Positions 1-5,638 of a stretch of 5,638 nt of DNA are shown here, in pieces. A model generated the notes under the pieces. The model was not told the origin of the DNA. It made no database searches and was given only the letters and a program-made list of their open reading frames with translations. Numbering within the stretch: the first letter of the stretch is position 1; every line of letters begins with the position of its first letter. This DNA comes from an uncultured Butyricicoccus sp. (lineage in GTDB: Bacteria; Bacillota; Clostridia; Oscillospirales; Butyricicoccaceae), in NCBI GenBank assembly GCA_959018045.1, contig CAUEJN010000078.1, positions 1 through 5,638 of the forward strand, in the 5' to 3' direction. Made by a program: the position numbers and the translations under genes.

Positions 1-2
1 TC

Positions 3-746
3 AGAGACTTGGAGCGGAGCCGGAACTTCTATCAGCAGACATTGGAACTGGTTCCGGTCTGGGACGGCGGAATGGAGGGCTGCCGCTTTGCTGCAGCAGG
101 CGGTGCAGTAGAGCTGCGTCCGGCCGGCGCCGATCTTCCGCAGGGGCCGACGACGATTATGCTGGAGGCGGACAATGTTGATGACTGCTATTCGCGGTTG
201 GCAAGAAAACCGGGGCTGCATGTTTATGAACATATCGCGGACCGCCCGTATGGAATCCGGCTGTTCCAGCTGCTCGATCCAGATGAAAACGTGATTGTGA
301 TCTTCTCTTGGAGTCGTGATGTGATGGAGTACCAGCATGGTTGGCAGCCGACAGTTCCGGGGATGTTCCGTGGTGAATACCGCGCAGTGGCGTATGTAGA
401 TGTGGCGGACTATGAACAGAGCCTGGCATTCTACCGGGATATTCTCAGGCTCCGTGCATGCTATACCTGGGACTACGGAACAAAGGACCGGGGGCATAAA
501 TTTGTAATCGGATCCGGGGACGGAACGCTGGAGGTACTTTGCAGAAAGGATCCGATGCCGCAGGGGAACGAGACGCTGATGTTTGAAGCACAGGATGCAG
601 ACAGTTGCTTTGAGGCAATCATGAAAAAGGCAGTGCCGCTGGTTCAGGTTTTGCAGGGACCCTGTGGCTACAAGGACGGAACGCGGGCGTTTACCCTGCT
701 TGATCCGCATGGAAATCATGTTGTGATCTATAGTGAGCAAAGGTGA
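3..746 (+). CDS. Two-module VOC-fold protein (glyoxalase/dioxygenase superfamily), 5' end cut off
   Basis: The frame is open from the first complete codon of the window. The first codons read RDLERSRNFY, the usual D-L-x-x-S-x-x-FY end of the first VOC helix, which normally follows about ten residues of beta strand. The TTG at 9 is therefore an internal Leu codon and the true start lies upstream. Two homologous modules are visible: about 3-311, ending DPDENVIVIFSW, and about 375-734, ending DPHGNHVVIYS. Each carries a PQG...E-A-x-D/N-x-D-x-C stretch (about 138-188 and 558-608), so the protein is an internal duplication. VOC proteins include glyoxalase I, extradiol dioxygenases and metal-free antibiotic-binding proteins. 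Against glyoxalase I, by eye, most metal-ligand positions are replaced (Val or Thr), so a classical glyoxalase or dioxygenase activity is doubtful. The stop lies 20 nt before the ATPase start, which suggests cotranscription. The reaction or ligand is unknown. The fold assignment is firm and the function is open. Confidence 0.9.
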   Translation, partial: RDLERSRNFYQQTLELVPVWDGGMEGCRFAAAGGAVELRPAGADLPQGPTTIMLEADNVDDCYSRLARKPGLHVYEHIADRPYGIRLFQLLDPDENVIVIFSWSRDVMEYQHGWQPTVPGMFRGEYRAVAYVDVADYEQSLAFYRDILRLRACYTWDYGTKDRGHKFVIGSGDGTLEVLCRKDPMPQGNETLMFEAQDADSCFEAIMKKAVPLVQVLQGPCGYKDGTRAFTLLDPHGNHVVIYSEQR

Positions 747-752
747 TAAAAC

Positions 753-760
753 AGGAGGAA
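753..760 (+). promoter_or_regulatory. Ribosome binding site deciding the ATPase start
   Basis: AGGAGGAA lies with its GG core ending 8 nt before the GTG at 767. This near-ideal Shine-Dalgarno sequence and spacing favours GTG 767 over the upstream in-frame GTG at 743, which overlaps the stop of the VOC gene and has no comparable site before it. Confidence 0.8.
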
Positions 761-766
761 CGGCAA

Positions 767-2296
767 GTGGAACCGATTTTACGGGCGGAAAAACTCACGA
801 AACGATTCGGAGAATTGACGGCAAACCGGGAGATTGACATCGAAATCCACGCCGGTGAAATCCATGCGATAGCAGGCGAGAACGGCGCGGGAAAAAGTAC
901 GCTGATGAAGATGCTCTATGGTGTCTATCAGCCGACTGCTGGAAATCTGTATATTGACGGAGAAAAAATGGAGCGCTGGAATCCGACGATTGCCCGGGAG
1001 AAGGGCATCGGAATGGTGTTTCAGGATTTCAGGCTTGTCCCGGCCTTTACCATTCTGGAAAATGTATTTCTTTCCCTCCATTCTGCCGGATGGAAGATCA
1101 ATAAAAAGAAGCTTCGCGCTGAAATTAATCGGATCGCAGCAGAATACCATCTTTCTGTGAACCCTGATACAGAGGTCTGGAAGCTTGACCTCGGACAGCG
1201 GCAGCATGTGGAGATCCTGAAGATTCTGCTGGATCCGCAGACCCGTGTGATGATTTTCGATGAGCCCACAAGCGTGCTGGCACCGCACGAAGTGCAGGCT
1301 TTTCTGCAGATGCTGAGCGGATTCCGCAATAAGGGCTATGGGATATTCCTGATCACACATAAAATTGATGAGATCCTTGCCGTGTCGGACCGGATCACGA
1401 TTCTGCGTCAGGGCGAACATGTCTGTACCTTCGAACGCAGAGATGGCTTCAGCCAGCAGCAGATCATCTCGGCAATGATGGGGAATGTTCCGGTCAACTT
1501 TGAGCTGGAACGCCCGGAATGCAGTGAGGAAAACGAAGCAGCGGCACTGCAGCTGTCGCTTTCCAGAGTCAGCATAAAGGATGACCACGATCAGTTGATT
1601 CTGCATGATGTCAGCTTTGAAATGCACAAAGCAGAGATCCTGGGCATTGCCGGCATATCCGGAAATGGGCAGAGAGAACTGGCGGAGGCCATATACGGAG
1701 CGCGGAAGCTGCAGAGCGGTATCCTGAGCGCAAATGAAGAGGATATCTCCTCAACGGATATTGCGCATAGAATCCAGTTGGGGATGCGAATGGTGACTGA
1801 GGATCCCATTCGCGACAACGTTGTTCCGACGTTTTCGATTCTGGAAAACATGGCGCTGGTCGGCCTAGATCCGATTTACTGCCATGGTGATATGGACTGG
1901 CAGGCAATGCGCAGTCAGCTGCAGACACATTCTGCGGTCAAGACCCTCCGGGTCCCACAGGCAGAAAGAATTGCCGGGACACTTTCTGGTGGCAATCTGC
2001 AGCGAATGGCGTTTGCCCGTGCCGTTATCTCCAGACTGCGCCTGTTAATTGCCAGTTATCCAAGCCGGGGACTGGACATCGCCACAGTACACGCAGTCCA
2101 CCAGACACTGTTCCGGCTGAAAAAACAGGGCGTGGGTACGATCCTGATTTCCGAAGATATCTCGGAGCTGTTCACGATGTGCGACCGGATCCTGGTCCTG
2201 TCTTCTCACACTGCGTTTGGACCGTACTGTGTAAACGCGTGTACGCCGAATGAGATCGGAAAAATTATGCTTCAAGGAGAGAACGCACATGAATGA
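767..2296 (+). CDS. ABC importer ATPase with two fused nucleotide-binding domains (BMP/nucleoside-type, NupO-like)
   Basis: This cytoplasmic ATPase powers the importer encoded by the next three genes. From GTG 767 it is 509 residues, the usual size for the double-cassette sugar/nucleoside ATPases; a longer in-frame start at 743 is less likely. Domain 1: Walker A GENGAGKST (37-45), Q-loop Gln86, signature LDLGQRQ (140-146), Walker B VMIFDEPT (161-168) with the catalytic Asp-Glu, and switch His198. Domain 2: the Walker A region is GISGNGQRE (about 296-304) and lacks the Lys-Ser/Thr, the signature is a good LSGGN (406-410), and the Walker B region is LLIASYPSRGLD (about 426-437) without Glu. Pairing domain 1 Walker motifs with the domain 2 signature gives one competent ATP site, and the other site is degenerate. 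One degenerate site is common in this family, but the LDLGQ signature is weaker than the usual LSxGQ. The stop overlaps the first permease start by 8 nt, which suggests translational coupling. The substrate is not determined by this subunit. Confidence 0.93.
   Translation: MEPILRAEKLTKRFGELTANREIDIEIHAGEIHAIAGENGAGKSTLMKMLYGVYQPTAGNLYIDGEKMERWNPTIAREKGIGMVFQDFRLVPAFTILENVFLSLHSAGWKINKKKLRAEINRIAAEYHLSVNPDTEVWKLDLGQRQHVEILKILLDPQTRVMIFDEPTSVLAPHEVQAFLQMLSGFRNKGYGIFLITHKIDEILAVSDRITILRQGEHVCTFERRDGFSQQQIISAMMGNVPVNFELERPECSEENEAAALQLSLSRVSIKDDHDQLILHDVSFEMHKAEILGIAGISGNGQRELAEAIYGARKLQSGILSANEEDISSTDIAHRIQLGMRMVTEDPIRDNVVPTFSILENMALVGLDPIYCHGDMDWQAMRSQLQTHSAVKTLRVPQAERIAGTLSGGNLQRMAFARAVISRLRLLIASYPSRGLDIATVHAVHQTLFRLKKQGVGTILISEDISELFTMCDRILVLSSHTAFGPYCVNACTPNEIGKIMLQGENAHE
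2274..2280 (+). promoter_or_regulatory. Ribosome binding site deciding the first permease start
   Basis: AAGGAGA ends 8 nt before the ATG at 2289, inside the end of the ATPase gene. It supports ATG 2289 over an in-frame ATG at 2250, whose extra 13 residues (MRSEKLCFKERTH) would be translated from the ribosome binding site itself. Confidence 0.8.
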
Positions 2297-3326
2297 GGCA
2301 CAAAAGAAGCCGCTGCAACTTCAAGACAGCTTGGCAGTTCGGATCCTGATCTGCGTCCTGTTTCCTCTGATCGCGTTTGCCGTGCTGCTCCTGTCGCAGG
2401 GCAAATCGCCGCTTGTGGCGTATCAGACCATTCTCACATCTATTTTTGGCTCGGCTTATGGCTTTGGTGAAGTGATCGTCCGCGCGGCTTATCTGATCCT
2501 GACGGGTCTTGCGGCAAGTATTCCGGCGCGGGTTGGCCTGGCTAACGCAGGCGGAGAAGGTCAGATGGCTGTAGCTGCCCTCGGAACAGCTGTTGCCGGA
2601 AGTACGATTCTGGCAAACCTGCCCGGTGTTGTCGGAATCCCGCTGATGCTGCTGGTTGGTATGATCTGCGGAGCTTTGTATGCAGGCGTCGGTGTTTTTC
2701 TGAAGCAGAAGCTGGCAATGAGCGAGATCCTGACGACGATCCTTATGAACTACATTGCAACCTACCTGATCTCGGCCATGCTGTTTGGCAGCCTTCGCGA
2801 TCCAAATGGCTGGAATTACCCGCAGACGGTGGAAATTGCGCCCCAGCTGCGTTTTCACACCTATTTTGGAACAAGAATGAACGCAGGTATCTTTGTCGCG
2901 ATTGCCATGGCAGGCTTGACCTGGTATATCATCTATCATACAAAAGTGGGGTTTGCGGTACGTACGATCGGCGGAAACCAGATGGCTGCACGTTACGCAG
3001 GCATACAGGTGAGAAAAATACAGACCTGGATGTTCTTGTTCGCGGGTGCACTTGCCGGCCTTGCCGGCGCGGTCATGGTCGTCGGCGTCGAGGGCCGTAT
3101 GCGGATCAGTGCGGGCGAGACCATGGGCTTTATGGGCTTCCTTGCTGCAGGAATGGCAGGAAACAACCCACTTTTGCTGATCCTGTCCGCCTTACTGATC
3201 GGCGGTTTGACCGTCGCCGGTAACGGCATGGAGATCAACACCGGGCTTCCGGCGGCGACAATGCAGATTTTGATCATGCTCGTTTTGCTGACAATTATAA
3301 CGGTGGGAGGAAAGAAAAAGGCATGA
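2289..3326 (+). CDS. ABC importer permease, BPD_transp_2 type (NupP/YufP-like)
   Basis: This is one of two integral membrane subunits forming the translocation path. It is 345 residues from ATG 2289, with roughly nine hydrophobic segments: about 16-36, 61-80, 92-110, 112-137, 145-168, 197-216, 246-267, 279-310 and 322-340. Family landmarks are GLANAGGEGQ (83-92), matching the FNIGAEGQ region of YufP-type permeases; SEILTTILMNYIA (145-157); the cytoplasmic loop FAVRTIGGNQMAARYAGI (222-239), the likely ATPase contact; and GALAGLAGA (253-261). The N-terminal 15 residues are polar and probably cytoplasmic, and the protein ends in a basic GGKKKA tail. It overlaps the ATPase gene by 8 nt and the second permease by 4 nt (ATGA), so the three membrane-complex subunits appear translationally coupled. 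Characterised relatives import nucleosides; the substrate here is inferred only by family. Confidence 0.92.
   Translation: MNEAQKKPLQLQDSLAVRILICVLFPLIAFAVLLLSQGKSPLVAYQTILTSIFGSAYGFGEVIVRAAYLILTGLAASIPARVGLANAGGEGQMAVAALGTAVAGSTILANLPGVVGIPLMLLVGMICGALYAGVGVFLKQKLAMSEILTTILMNYIATYLISAMLFGSLRDPNGWNYPQTVEIAPQLRFHTYFGTRMNAGIFVAIAMAGLTWYIIYHTKVGFAVRTIGGNQMAARYAGIQVRKIQTWMFLFAGALAGLAGAVMVVGVEGRMRISAGETMGFMGFLAAGMAGNNPLLLILSALLIGGLTVAGNGMEINTGLPAATMQILIMLVLLTIITVGGKKKA
3306..3310 (+). promoter_or_regulatory. Ribosome binding site of the second permease
   Basis: GGAGG ends 12 nt before ATG 3323, a longer spacing than at the other genes here. With the ATGA overlap between stop and start, initiation may depend partly on ribosomes finishing the upstream permease. 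Confidence 0.6.
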
Positions 3327-4222
3327 ACGAATTGACAACGATTCTCATTTGCATGGTCAGCGCAGGAACTCCCATCATTTACGCGCTGCTTGGAGATTTG
3401 ATTGGCCAACGAACCGGCATCGCCAGCCTGAGCGTAGAAGGAAGCATGCTTTGTGGCGCATGTGTAGGCTTTGCCGTAGCAGCCGGAAGCGGAAGCCTGT
3501 TTTTGGCTGTTTTGTGCGCAGCGATTGCAGGCGGCTTGATTGGGCTGATCCAGGCGTTCCTTTCCATCTCCAGAAAAAGCAACATGATGGCGACCGGGTT
3601 TATCCTGATTTTCTTTGCGCAGGGCCTGACCACCTTTTTTGGAAGATCGCAGCTCGGCGTCAGCCTTGGAAAGTCGGTTTCCCTCGCCATTCCGGTTCTG
3701 AGCAAGATTCCGGTGGTTGGGCCGGCCTTTTTTCAGCAGGATATTCTGACGTATATCGCTTATGTACTTCCGGTGTTGGCTTGGTGGTTCCTGACAAAAA
3801 CAAGAACGGGGCTGGTGCTCTGTTCTGTGGGGGAACGGCCTGATGTCACAAGAGCGTACGGGTATAACCCGGTGGTTCTGCAATACGGAGCGGTTATTTT
3901 TGCAGGTGTTCTGGCTGGAATCGGCGGGGCACATTTGAGCGTGATCTATGCGATGAGTTGGGCGAACAACATGATCAACGGACGGGGAATTATTGCCTCA
4001 TCTCTGGTGATCCTCTGCTCGTGGAAGCCGCAGCGAGCATACCTTGCGGCGTATCTGTTCGGCCTGGCACAGTCGCTGCAGATATTCTTCCAGATCCACG
4101 AAGTGCCCATTTCCATGTATGTGACATTGATGATGCCCTACCTGTTTACATTGGTCGCTCTGGCGATTATTTCGACGTCCAAAAAGCCGTCGATGCCGGA
4201 ACAACTGAAAATTATTACTTAA
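3323..4222 (+). CDS. ABC importer permease, BPD_transp_2 type (NupQ/YufQ-like)
   Basis: This is the second membrane subunit, expected to pair with the preceding permease as a heterodimer. It is 299 residues, shorter than its partner, as is usual for the NupQ-type member. Landmarks: an N-terminal TPIIYALLGDLIGQRTGIAS region (16-35) followed by LSVEGSMLCGA (36-46), equivalent to the NIGLEGMMLIGA motif of this subgroup; the cytoplasmic loop TGLVLCSVGERPDVTRAYGY (162-181), the likely ATPase contact; and a conserved MINGRGIIASSLVILCSWKP stretch (217-236), matching the GRGFIALAAVIFG-W-P signature. Hydrophobic segments lie at about 7-28, 42-82, 88-106, 140-157, 186-210, 222-233, 238-257 and 264-284. 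The start is ATG 3323, which overlaps the upstream stop by 4 nt. The gene ends 24 nt before the binding-protein gene. The role is confident; the substrate is not known. Confidence 0.92.
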   Translation: MNELTTILICMVSAGTPIIYALLGDLIGQRTGIASLSVEGSMLCGACVGFAVAAGSGSLFLAVLCAAIAGGLIGLIQAFLSISRKSNMMATGFILIFFAQGLTTFFGRSQLGVSLGKSVSLAIPVLSKIPVVGPAFFQQDILTYIAYVLPVLAWWFLTKTRTGLVLCSVGERPDVTRAYGYNPVVLQYGAVIFAGVLAGIGGAHLSVIYAMSWANNMINGRGIIASSLVILCSWKPQRAYLAAYLFGLAQSLQIFFQIHEVPISMYVTLMMPYLFTLVALAIISTSKKPSMPEQLKIIT

Positions 4223-4233
4223 AGAAAAAGGAC

Positions 4234-4239
4234 GGAGGG
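4234..4239 (+). promoter_or_regulatory. Ribosome binding site of the binding-protein gene
   Basis: GGAGGG ends 7 nt before ATG 4247 in an A-rich leader between the second permease and the binding protein. It is strong and unobstructed, as expected for a lipoprotein needed in excess over its transporter. Confidence 0.75.
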
Positions 4240-4246
4240 AAAAACA

Positions 4247-5386
4247 ATGAAAAAAGTAGTTGCAATGATGTTGGTGCTGGTTCTGCTCGCGGCAACACTG
4301 GTGGCATGCGCAAAGCCGGCTGCATCGCAGGAACAGGCAGACACCACCCAGACGCAAACGGAACAGACGGGCGACGTCAAGCCCGGTGCGGGGGCAAAGA
4401 AGCTTGGCATTATCCTGAGCGGAACAAAAGACGACTATGGCTTCAACCTGAATTTCGTGCAACTTGGTGAACTTGCTGAGAAAGAGCTTGGCATTGAAGT
4501 CGTGATCAAGGAAAACGTCCCTACAACCTCTGACAGCGAAGGTGTCATGGAGGAACTGATTGCACAGGGGTGCACCATTCTGTTCCCCTCGCAGTTTGGA
4601 TTCCTCGAATACTCGCACAATGTCGCGCTGCGTCATCCTGAGGTAGCGTTCTATTCGCTCCCGATCACGGATTACGCCGGCGGAAACTTTTCCATCATCC
4701 ATGGAGAAGTGCAGGATGTCTGGTATCTGAATGGTGTCCTGGCCGCCATGTATTCGACAACGGACAAGATCGGCTTCATTGGCTCTCTGCCGATCCCGGA
4801 TGTCATTGTTGCCATCGACGCGTTTGCACTTGGCGCGCAGTCGATCAAGCCTGAGATTGATATTACCGCGGTCTTTACCGGGTCGTGGGCGGATACTGGC
4901 CTGCAGACCACATCTGTGAACCAGTTGATCGACAACGGTTGTGATGTCATTGCGCCGTTCCAGGATTCCATCAAGACGATGATGGAAATCTGCCGCAGCC
5001 GTGGCGTGCACTGCTTCGGCTGTAACTCTGATGCGTATGAGCTGGATCCCCAGACGTGGCTGTCTGCATGCATTACGGATTGGAGCGGCTATATTCCGTA
5101 TCTGAAGCAGGCGATTGACGGAGAATATGAACCGGTGAACATCAGCGGCGGCATGGAACTGAACCTGATCAAGCAGGCAACATTTGGCGACACAGTCTCT
5201 GATAAGATCGTAGCAAAGCTTGGTGAAGTGCGCGAGCAGTTGATTAACAAGGAGATTGCCGTGTTTGAGGGCCCGATCTATGCGCAGGACGGTTCGGTCA
5301 TGTTTGAGGACGGATACAGACCGACGATCGAAGAAATCAACGTGATCGATCAGCTGGTTCAGGGCGTAAAGGGCAGCATGAACTGA
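4247..5386 (+). CDS. BMP/Med-family substrate-binding lipoprotein of the ABC importer
   Basis: This extracellular, membrane-anchored receptor delivers the substrate to the two permeases. It is 379 residues. Residues 1-20 form a lipoprotein signal peptide: Lys2-Lys3, a hydrophobic core, then lipobox LVAC with Cys21 as the lipidated residue. A flexible Gln/Thr-rich linker (about 22-50) leads to a periplasmic-binding-protein fold. The fold opens with KLGIILSGTKDDYGFN (52-67), the position of the family's GxxxDxGWN motif. Further landmarks are ENVPTTSDSEGVMEELIAQG (89-108), KIGFIGSLPIPDVIVAIDAF (174-193), TGSWAD (211-216) and ITDWSGYIPYLKQAI (276-290). The IGFxGSxPIPxV stretch with ALGAxSxxP places it in the BMP subgroup distinct from classical PnrA/TmpC. 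The family mainly binds nucleosides or purines; the ligand here is unknown. The gene follows the permeases rather than leading the transporter block, and it has its own strong ribosome binding site. An amidohydrolase frame begins 12 nt after the stop. Confidence 0.93.
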   Translation: MKKVVAMMLVLVLLAATLVACAKPAASQEQADTTQTQTEQTGDVKPGAGAKKLGIILSGTKDDYGFNLNFVQLGELAEKELGIEVVIKENVPTTSDSEGVMEELIAQGCTILFPSQFGFLEYSHNVALRHPEVAFYSLPITDYAGGNFSIIHGEVQDVWYLNGVLAAMYSTTDKIGFIGSLPIPDVIVAIDAFALGAQSIKPEIDITAVFTGSWADTGLQTTSVNQLIDNGCDVIAPFQDSIKTMMEICRSRGVHCFGCNSDAYELDPQTWLSACITDWSGYIPYLKQAIDGEYEPVNISGGMELNLIKQATFGDTVSDKIVAKLGEVREQLINKEIAVFEGPIYAQDGSVMFEDGYRPTIEEINVIDQLVQGVKGSMN

Positions 5387-5398
5387 GCGGGAAAAGCT

Positions 5399-5638
5399 AT
5401 GCTGATTGACGCGCATGTTCATATTTTCCCAAACGTTAATGGGTATGGCCCAAAAGGCCATACCCATGGCGAGGGATATGGCCGGATCGATGCGGGAGAC
5501 GGTATTGCGCCAGATGTGCTGCCGGCGATCAACGAAAAAACCAGCCATACATTGCCGCTGCTGCTGCATGAGATGCGGCAGGGTCAGGTGGATAAAGCCG
5601 TCTTGATCCTTTGTCCGTGCTATGGAGATTGGAGCGAG
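5399..5638 (+). CDS. Amidohydrolase family 2 (Amidohydro_2-like) metal-dependent hydrolase, 3' end cut off
   Basis: An open frame of 80 codons from ATG 5399 runs off the right edge without a stop. It begins MLIDAHVHIFP, where His6-x-His8 is the metal-binding HxH at the end of the first strand of the amidohydrolase TIM barrel. It continues with GEGYGRIDAGD (24-34), TSHTLPLLLHEM (48-59) and VDKAVLILCPCYG (64-76). The last stretch matches the (G)VDKAVLLQ-type second strand of Amidohydro_2 proteins, which include hydrolases, lactonases and decarboxylases of ring compounds. It starts 12 nt after the binding-protein stop, with only a weak GGGA upstream (5389-5392), so translation may be low or coupled. 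A perfect 12-bp inverted repeat lies within codons 14-23. The full protein, expected near 280-350 residues, and the remaining metal ligands are outside the window. The likely role is cytoplasmic conversion of the imported compound; the reaction is unknown. Confidence 0.82.
   Translation, partial: MLIDAHVHIFPNVNGYGPKGHTHGEGYGRIDAGDGIAPDVLPAINEKTSHTLPLLLHEMRQGQVDKAVLILCPCYGDWSE
5439..5467 (+). repeat. Perfect 12-bp inverted repeat with 5-nt loop (RNA hairpin)
   Basis: The arms 5439-5450 (ATGGGTATGGCC) and 5456-5467 (GGCCATACCCAT) are exactly complementary, with loop CAAAA at 5451-5455. The next outer pair (A5438, G5468) does not match. No run of T follows, so it is not a standard intrinsic terminator. 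It sits 38 nt downstream of the amidohydrolase ATG, within codons 14-23, and 52 nt after the binding-protein stop. It could block 3' exonucleases and stabilise the upstream lipoprotein mRNA, slow translation of the amidohydrolase, or serve as a protein-binding site. Part of the symmetry may come from the Gly-rich peptide it encodes. The structure is certain from sequence; any function is inferred. Confidence 0.8.

Noticed and set aside
3332..3360. TTGACA near the second permease start as a possible -35 box
   Set aside because: With 17-nt spacing the -10 position reads GGTCAG, which is not promoter-like. The similar TTGACA at 834-839 also lacks a -10 element (GAAATC).
2993..3934. A 313-codon minus-strand frame opposite the two permeases
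   Set aside because: Its composition is polar and low-complexity, with no motif or domain, and it mirrors the hydrophobic codons of the sense genes. I see no plausible ribosome binding site supporting it.
4223..4246. The 24-nt gap before the binding-protein gene as a site for a promoter or riboswitch
   Set aside because: It is too short for either and contains only an A-rich leader with the ribosome binding site.
3958..4470. A 170-codon plus-strand frame spanning the permease-to-binding-protein junction
   Set aside because: It overlaps the end of one confident gene and the start of the next in another frame and has no domain.
5439..5467. The hairpin as an intrinsic transcription terminator
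   Set aside because: No T-run follows the stem, and the amidohydrolase frame continues through it with good family motifs.
3998..5569. A 523-codon open frame on the minus strand across the end of the second permease, the binding protein and the amidohydrolase start
   Set aside because: It lies opposite three well-supported genes, crosses their boundaries, and encodes a His/Arg/Gln/Cys-rich protein with no recognisable domain. It is best explained as an antisense shadow of the codon bias of the real genes.
5406..5606. A 66-codon plus-strand frame starting MTRMFIF
   Set aside because: It is out of frame with the amidohydrolase frame from 5399, which carries the HxH and VDKAVLIL motifs. The closed ORF is a shadow.

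Overview
The window holds one tightly packed, single-direction (+) operon segment, cut at both ends. In order it contains the 3' part of a two-module VOC-fold (glyoxalase/dioxygenase superfamily) protein, a double-cassette ABC ATPase, two BPD_transp_2-type permeases, a BMP/Med-family substrate-binding lipoprotein, and the first 80 codons of an Amidohydro_2-type metal-dependent hydrolase that runs off the right edge. Gene spacing is +20, -8, -4, +24 and +12 nt. No gap is large enough to hold a promoter, terminator or RNA gene, so the promoter must lie upstream of the window.

Organism: the strong Shine-Dalgarno sequences (AGGAGGAA, AAGGAGA, GGAGGG), a GTG start, the short Lys-Lys lipoprotein signal ending in an LVAC lipobox, and moderate GC content suggest a Firmicute, probably a moderate-GC Clostridia member (Lachnospiraceae- or Oscillospiraceae-like). 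This rests on general style only; no marker gene is present.

How the genes fit together: the four central genes make a complete importer of the BMP/NupOPQ type, which in characterised cases imports nucleosides or related purines. Here the importer sits between a VOC protein and an amidohydrolase. That suggests an uptake-plus-catabolism operon for a small cyclic or nucleobase-like compound, but the substrate cannot be read from the sequence.

Two start corrections follow from ribosome binding sites: the ATPase most likely starts at GTG 767 and the first permease at ATG 2289. The least explained element is a perfect 12-bp inverted repeat with a 5-nt loop (5439-5467), just inside the amidohydrolase reading frame and immediately downstream of the binding-protein gene. 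I saw no insertion sequence, CRISPR array, tRNA, rRNA or phage gene.
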